This document shows positions 7,188-11,526 of a DNA stretch of 11,526 nucleotides, piece by piece (the first letter of the stretch is position 1; every line of letters starts with the position of its first letter). The translations under genes and the position numbers were made by a program. Source of the stretch: Aquiluna sp. (GTDB lineage Bacteria > Actinomycetota > Actinomycetes > Actinomycetales > Microbacteriaceae); contig JAGYIH010000023.1 of assembly GCA_018402615.1 (NCBI GenBank), forward strand, positions 1 to 11,526, written 5' to 3'. Under the pieces are notes generated by a model. That model ran no database searches. It worked only from the letters and a program-made list of their open reading frames with translations, and was not told the origin of the DNA.

Positions 7188-8265
7188 CGGTTTCTCTCCA
7201 GGCCAATTACATCAGCGACGGATTCGGCCCTGGCCGACACCTTCTTAGGTTTGATTAGACGACCGCGTTCGTCTTTTAAGGCCCAGTCCGGGTCCTTTAG
7301 ACCATGACCGGTCACCGTAACAACAATGCTGTTTACCTTGGGTAATTCTTTTGCCTGCGCCAGCTTGTGAAGACCGGCAGCACCGGTAGCGCTGGAGGGT
7401 TCAACAAAAACCCCGCACTCCTGAGACAAAAACCGGTGCATCCAAAGAATTTCCTTGTCTGAGACCGCTCCAAAGCCACCCTCGGTGTCGCGCTTCGCCT
7501 CCTGGGCCAGGTCCCAACTAGCCGGATTGCCAATCCGAATGGCAGTTGCAATTGTGTCCGGCTTCAATACTGGAGAACCCTGAATAAAGGGCGCTGACCC
7601 CTCGGCCTGAATACCAAAGAGCTTCGGAAGCTTAGCGATTCTGCCAATCTCAAGTTCCTCACGGTATCCCAGGTGGTAGGCCGAGATGTTTCCAGCGTTT
7701 CCAAGGGGCATGGCGTGCAGATCAGGCGCTTCGCCTAAAACATCAACCACCTCAAAGGCAGCGGTCTTCTGACCCTGCAAGCGGTCCGGGTTTACCGAGT
7801 TCACTAAAAACACCGGGTAGTTTTCACTCAGCTCGCGAGCAAGCTTCAGGCAGTCGTCAAAGTTGCCCCTAACCTGCAGAATCTGTGCCTTGTGAGCCAC
7901 TGCCTGAGAGAGCTTGCCCCAGGAAATCTTCCCGGCGGGACAAGACCACGGAGGTCATGCCAGCCTTGACCGCATAGGCAGCCTGCTGCTGCCGAGGTGT
8001 TTCCTGTGGAGGCAGCGATAACCGCTTTTGCCCCCTTGCCCAGGGCTTTCGAAACCGCCGTGGTCATGCCACGGTCCTTGAACGAGCCGGTTGGGTTCAT
8101 TCCCTCGAACTTAAGGTGCACACTCCCAACATCCAAAAGCTTCGCAAGAGCTGGCGCCTCAATTAGTGGAGTACCACCCTCGCCCAGGGTGACGATGGGG
8201 TCGCCAGCATCAAAGGGCAAACGGTCAAAGTACTCGCGGATAACTCCGCGCCATGGCTGCGCCAT
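7184..8265 (-). pseudogene. thrC: Threonine synthase with internal frameshifts (broken as sequenced)
   Basis: Threonine synthase turns O-phosphohomoserine into threonine with pyridoxal phosphate. The N-terminal part (from ATG 8265, strong GGAGG 8-9 nt upstream) is normal: TLGEGGTPL at 26-34, the PLP-lysine motif NPTGSFKDRG (Lys63), and ASTGNTSAAA at about 85-94. The C-terminal part from about 7930 to the TGA at 7184 is also normal, with NFDDCLKLARELS, GNAGNISAY and EPSSATGAAG. Between them the homologous frame changes: one extra G near 7982-7983, then one base apparently missing near 7940-7941 and another near 7931-7936. A model with two extra bases is also possible but costs the LVP residues. 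The total length of 1082 nt is one short of 361 codons. The damage is confined to about 54 nt, and everything else is well conserved. A sequencing or assembly error looks more likely than decay. If real, the gene would not give a working enzyme. Confidence 0.9.
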
Positions 8266-9558
8266 TTACAAACCCTCCACTCGGATAACTGCAGAAACTG
8301 AGACGACCGAGTCGTCCTCTTGCAAGCTTGCAACCACGGACTCCAGGTCCTTCTCGGATGCGACGTGGGTCATGATCGTCAGCAGCGCTGCGTTGTTCTT
8401 TGAGACTGACTGCTGAACCGTCTCAACACTCACGCCGTGGTTGGCAAAAATCGAAGCAATCTTGGCCAGGACTCCAGCCTTGTCATTGACCTCAAGAGTG
8501 ATCTGAAATCTGGTGCTGATGTGCTGCACGGGCAGAGCTTCAAGGTTGGCGTGGGTTGAATCTGCAAGACCAGGGCCACCTGCGAGGTGTCGCTTGGCCG
8601 CGCTCACCAAATCACCAAGGATGGCAGAAGCCGTCTCCGGTCCCCCGGCCCCCGCACCGTAGAACATCAGTCGTCCAGCCGATTCGGCCTCAACAAACAC
8701 CGCGTTATAGGCTCCGCGGACCGCCGCTAGCGGATGATCCAGTGGAATTAGGGTTGGGTGAACCCTGGCAACCAAACCGGTTTCGGATACTCGCTCACAA
8801 ATTGCCAAAAGCTTTACCGCATAGCCGGCCTGACGGGCCGCGTCTATCTGAGCCGCGGTAACGGTGGTGATGCCCTCACGATGCACCTTCTCCACTGAAA
8901 CCTCAGAGTGGAAGGCGAGCGAAGCCAAGATTGCGGCCTTGCTGGCAGCGTCGTAACCCTCAATATCGGCGGTTGGGTCAGCCTCGGCGTAACCAAGCGC
9001 AGTGGCCTCAGCCAGCGCATCTTGGAAATCAGCGCCGGTTGACTCCATGCGATCCAAAATGAAGTTCGTGGTGCCATTCACAATGCCCATTACCCGCTGA
9101 ATTCGATCTCCGGCAAGGGATTCGCGAAGCGGACGAATAATTGGAATCGCTCCCGCAACCGCGGCCTCAAAGTAAAGCTGTGCGCCAAGCTGATCGGCCA
9201 GTGCAAATAGCTCGGGTCCATGAGCGGCAACCAGCGCCTTGTTCGCGGTTATCACGTCTGCCCCGGCACTTAGCGCCTGAATCACCCAGGTCTTCGCCGG
9301 TTCTATGCCGCCAATAAGTTCGATGACGATATCGCTGCCAAGAATCACACTTTGAGCATCGGTTGTGAATAGCTCGGAAGGCAAGTCAGAATCGCGCTTT
9401 GATTTCAGGTTTCGAACCGCTATGCCCGTGAGCGAAAGCTCGGCTCCCACTCGCTTGGCAAGCTCAGCCTGATTTTCTATCAGCAGCCGAGCAACCTGAG
9501 ATCCAACCGAACCTGCACCAAGCAGGCCGATTCGGATTGGGCGGTAGGCGGTTTGCAT
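8266..9558 (-). CDS. hom: Homoserine dehydrogenase with C-terminal ACT domain
   Basis: Homoserine dehydrogenase reduces aspartate semialdehyde to homoserine with NAD(P)H, the branch point to threonine and methionine. The 430-residue protein has a Rossmann motif GLLGAGSVG at 11-19, NK at 106-107 (inside ITANKAL), GIVNGTTNFIL at 158-168, and the signature GYAEADPTADIEGYDAASK at 189-207. The latter contains the acid residues and the catalytic Asp203/Lys207 pair expected from the yeast enzyme. An ACT domain fills about 350-425 (LEVNDKAGVLAKIASIF), which in this family usually senses threonine, so feedback inhibition is likely. It is the monofunctional form, with no aspartokinase part. The ATG at 9558 lies 5 nt after the lysA stop, with GAGGG about 9 nt upstream. 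The stop is directly followed by the thrC ATG. Confidence 0.97.
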   Translation of the reverse strand: MQTAYRPIRIGLLGAGSVGSQVARLLIENQAELAKRVGAELSLTGIAVRNLKSKRDSDLPSELFTTDAQSVILGSDIVIELIGGIEPAKTWVIQALSAGADVITANKALVAAHGPELFALADQLGAQLYFEAAVAGAIPIIRPLRESLAGDRIQRVMGIVNGTTNFILDRMESTGADFQDALAEATALGYAEADPTADIEGYDAASKAAILASLAFHSEVSVEKVHREGITTVTAAQIDAARQAGYAVKLLAICERVSETGLVARVHPTLIPLDHPLAAVRGAYNAVFVEAESAGRLMFYGAGAGGPETASAILGDLVSAAKRHLAGGPGLADSTHANLEALPVQHISTRFQITLEVNDKAGVLAKIASIFANHGVSVETVQQSVSKNNAALLTIMTHVASEKDLESVVASLQEDDSVVSVSAVIRVEGL

Positions 9559-9563
9559 TATTG

Positions 9564-10967
9564 CTAGCCCTCTTTCGATTCAAATCCGGCGTCCCGCTGC
9601 AGCAGGTCTAGTTCAGTTTCTGCCCGAACCAAGATTTTGGTTTTCGAGCCCTTTACCGCAACCACGGCAGGCCGCGGCATGAAGTTGTAGTTAGAAGATA
9701 GCGAAAAGCAATACGCTCCGGTTGCAGGCACCGCCAATAAGTCATTCACAGCGATATCGCTTGGCAAAAAGCTGTGGCGCACAACGATGTCTCCAGACTC
9801 GCAGTGCTTGCCCACTACTCGGGACAACACGGGTGTTGCGGTTGATGCTCGAGATGCAATCTGGGCACTGTATTCAGACTCATAAAGAGCGGGCCTGGCA
9901 TTGTCACTCATCCCGCCGTCCACGCTGACGTATTTGCGCTGGGCACCGGCACCCTGATCTGAGATTTGCACGTCCTTGACGGTTCCCACCGAATACAGAG
10001 TTACCCCTGCAGGGCCAGCAATTACCCGGCCCGGCTCAAAAGCCAGCTTTGGAATCGGGATTGCAAGTTCATCACACTTGGCTTTTACGGCGGCAGTGAT
10101 TCGAGAGGCCATTTCAGTCAGGGCCATGGGTCGGTCGTTGTCGGTGTATGCAATACCAAAGCCACCACCGAGATTTAGTTCGGGAACTTCCCCGCCGGCC
10201 AAAAGCTCAGCATGCAGGTCCAACAGCCGCTCGGCAGCGGCAATGAATCCGTCAACTACAAATATCTGCGAACCAATATGCGAGTGAAGACCCAGGAATT
10301 TCAGCTGCGAGTGCGATCGAATTTTCTTTACGAGTGCGGGCACATCAGAGATGGCAATGCCAAACTTTTGGTCTTCTCTTGCGGTTGCCAGATACTCGTG
10401 AGTGCTTGCGTGAACTCCAGAATTCACCCTGATTCGCACCGGCTGCACCCTGTCCTGCGCGCCAGCAACGGATGCGATGCGTTCAATCTCCATCTCGGAG
10501 TCAATAACAATCGCGCTCACTCCAGCGGCGACGGCCCGACCTATTTCAACCAGCGACTTATTGTTTCCGTGCAGTCCAATTCTTGACCCGTCCATGCCCC
10601 CTGCAAGCGCGACCGCGAGCTCGCCCGATGTTGAGACGTCAATCGACAACCCTGCTTGATCCACCCAGCGAACAACCTCGGTGGTTAGCAAGGCCTTTGA
10701 TGCGTAGTAGCACTTGGCCGTAGTTCCAATCTTGTTGGCTGCATCGCTGAATGCTCTGGCCGCCATCAATAACCTGGACTCAAAGTCCTCCTGGTCAATT
10801 ACATAAAGTGGTGAACCGTACTGGCGGACCAGGTCGGAAACCTTTACTCCACCAAGGCTTAGCTCGCCCTGCTTTGTTCTCGCCGCTGTTCTGGGCCAGA
10901 TCTGTTTGGAAATGAGGTTGGCATCCTGGGGAACAACCAACCACTTCGGTGCAAGCGGATTCTTCAC
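9564..10967 (-). CDS. lysA: Diaminopimelate decarboxylase
   Basis: LysA removes carbon dioxide from meso-diaminopimelate to give lysine, the last step of the pathway. The 467-residue protein is a fold-III PLP enzyme: a PLP lysine in CYYASKAL (Lys91), HSHIGSQ at 228-234, the glycine loop GGGFGIAY at 267-274, EPGR at 311-314, the catalytic-cysteine motif HCESGD at 388-393, and GAYC...SNYN at about 417-428 near the active site. An N-terminal extension of about 40 residues precedes the barrel, as is common in Actinobacteria. GTG at 10967 is the start, with AGAGG 9 nt upstream inside the last argS codons and only 3 nt between the genes. The argS-lysA pair is a known actinobacterial arrangement. 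In Corynebacterium it is controlled in response to lysine and arginine, but I see no such element here because the promoter is outside the window. Confidence 0.97.
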   Translation of the reverse strand: MKNPLAPKWLVVPQDANLISKQIWPRTAARTKQGELSLGGVKVSDLVRQYGSPLYVIDQEDFESRLLMAARAFSDAANKIGTTAKCYYASKALLTTEVVRWVDQAGLSIDVSTSGELAVALAGGMDGSRIGLHGNNKSLVEIGRAVAAGVSAIVIDSEMEIERIASVAGAQDRVQPVRIRVNSGVHASTHEYLATAREDQKFGIAISDVPALVKKIRSHSQLKFLGLHSHIGSQIFVVDGFIAAAERLLDLHAELLAGGEVPELNLGGGFGIAYTDNDRPMALTEMASRITAAVKAKCDELAIPIPKLAFEPGRVIAGPAGVTLYSVGTVKDVQISDQGAGAQRKYVSVDGGMSDNARPALYESEYSAQIASRASTATPVLSRVVGKHCESGDIVVRHSFLPSDIAVNDLLAVPATGAYCFSLSSNYNFMPRPAVVAVKGSKTKILVRAETELDLLQRDAGFESKEG

Positions 10968-10970
10968 TCG

Positions 10971-11526
10971 CTACATCCTCTCCGGTGCACTGACGCCCAA
11001 AAGCTCAAGCCCATTGCTGAAAACCACCTGGGCGGCGCTGTTTAGCCAAAGCCTGGTTCGATGCACGCTCTGCACCTCCTTGGTTGGCAGCGGGGTGACC
11101 CTGCAGCTGTCATAGAAACGATGGTATGCGCCCGCAACCTCTTCCAGATACCTCGCGATGCGATGAGGCTCTCGGAACTCACTTGCCGAGGCAACCGCCT
11201 GCGGAAACAAAGCCAGCTTCGCTATTAGCTCGGCCTCACTGTCGTGCTCCAGGAGCTCCGGCATAAATTCGGAGTTGTCCACCCCGAAACTTGCAGCATT
11301 TTTGGCAACCTGAACGGTCCTGGCGTGAGCGTATTGGACATAAAACACCGGGTTGTCGTTGGTCTTTTTTGAGAGCTGATCCAGGTCGATGTCTAGCGAA
11401 GAATTAATCGATGACCTTGCCAATGCATAGCGCGCGGCATCGATGCCAACCAACTCGACAAGATCGTCCATGGTCACGACATTGCCAGCGCGCTTCGACA
11501 TTCGCACCGGCTCTCCGTCCTTGACA
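10971..11526 (-). CDS. argS: Arginyl-tRNA synthetase (3' part, cut by the window edge)
   Basis: ArgS charges tRNA-Arg with arginine. The window holds the last 184 residues of a protein of about 550. The fragment opens at the end of the catalytic domain with the KMSKS-equivalent loop RMSKRAGN, followed by DALR-type helices of the anticodon-binding domain ([13 protein letters not shown], then [19 protein letters not shown]) and the usual C-terminus [14 protein letters not shown]. All these are standard for class I actinobacterial ArgRS. The reading frame is open to the window edge, with its first complete codon at 11523-11525. It is probably the first or an early gene of the transcription unit that runs through lysA, hom, thrC and thrB, but its promoter is not visible. 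Confidence 0.96.
   Translation of the reverse strand, partial: VKDGEPVRMSKRAGNVVTMDDLVELVGIDAARYALARSSINSSLDIDLDQLSKKTNDNPVFYVQYAHARTVQVAKNAASFGVDNSEFMPELLEHDSEAELIAKLALFPQAVASASEFREPHRIARYLEEVAGAYHRFYDSCRVTPLPTKEVQSVHRTRLWLNSAAQVVFSNGLELLGVSAPERM

Noticed and set aside
7184..8265. Programmed frameshifting in thrC
   Set aside because: At least two, probably three, separate frame changes within about 54 nt are needed. No slippery heptamer or pseudoknot is visible, and thrC is not known to use recoding.
1..11526. Undescribed system, defence island or mobile element
   Set aside because: All coding space is filled by conserved housekeeping genes in an ancestral order. There are no transposase, integrase, repeat-array or toxin-antitoxin signs on either strand.

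Overview
The window is one stretch of actinobacterial core chromosome. Every gene I can support lies on the minus strand, so the sequence is best read from right to left. The gene order is argS (3' part), lysA, hom, thrC, thrB, rho, prfA, prmC, the Sua5-type tRNA threonylcarbamoyl-AMP synthase, a WecA/Rfe-type glycosyl-1-phosphate transferase, a small AtpI-like membrane protein and atpB (5' part). From memory this matches Mycobacterium tuberculosis Rv1292-Rv1304 gene for gene, with one exception: rpmE, which lies between rho and prfA there, is absent here. GC content looks moderate by eye, lower than in most soil Actinobacteria. With the very tight gene packing this suggests a streamlined lineage, possibly a small aquatic Microbacteriaceae, but that placement is tentative.

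Right part (6273-11526): the end of arginyl-tRNA synthetase, then lysA (last step of lysine synthesis) and the homoserine-to-threonine branch hom-thrC-thrB. The genes touch, overlap, or are separated by 5 nt or less, so they are probably co-transcribed. thrC cannot be read as one frame here. Two strongly conserved halves are joined through about 54 nt in which the homologous frame jumps two or three times.

Middle part (2022-6200): the transcription terminator Rho, peptide release factor 1, its glutamine methyltransferase PrmC, and the Sua5-type enzyme of tRNA t6A synthesis. This is a gene-expression block. Rho starts 72 nt after thrB, the first real gap in the run. It has about 150 disordered, highly charged N-terminal residues and no recognisable Rho_N helical domain. 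prfA starts with TTG one nucleotide after the rho stop codon.

Left part (1-2022): a multi-pass polyprenyl-phosphate glycosyl-1-phosphate transferase that starts a cell-envelope glycan, then a four-helix AtpI-like protein, a 122-nt gap, and the start of F1Fo ATP synthase subunit a.

I found no mobile elements, CRISPR arrays, tRNA or rRNA genes, toxin-antitoxin pairs or defence genes, and no undescribed system. The points that deserve a second look are the thrC frame breaks, the unusual Rho N-terminus, the missing rpmE, and a few start-codon and spacer details.
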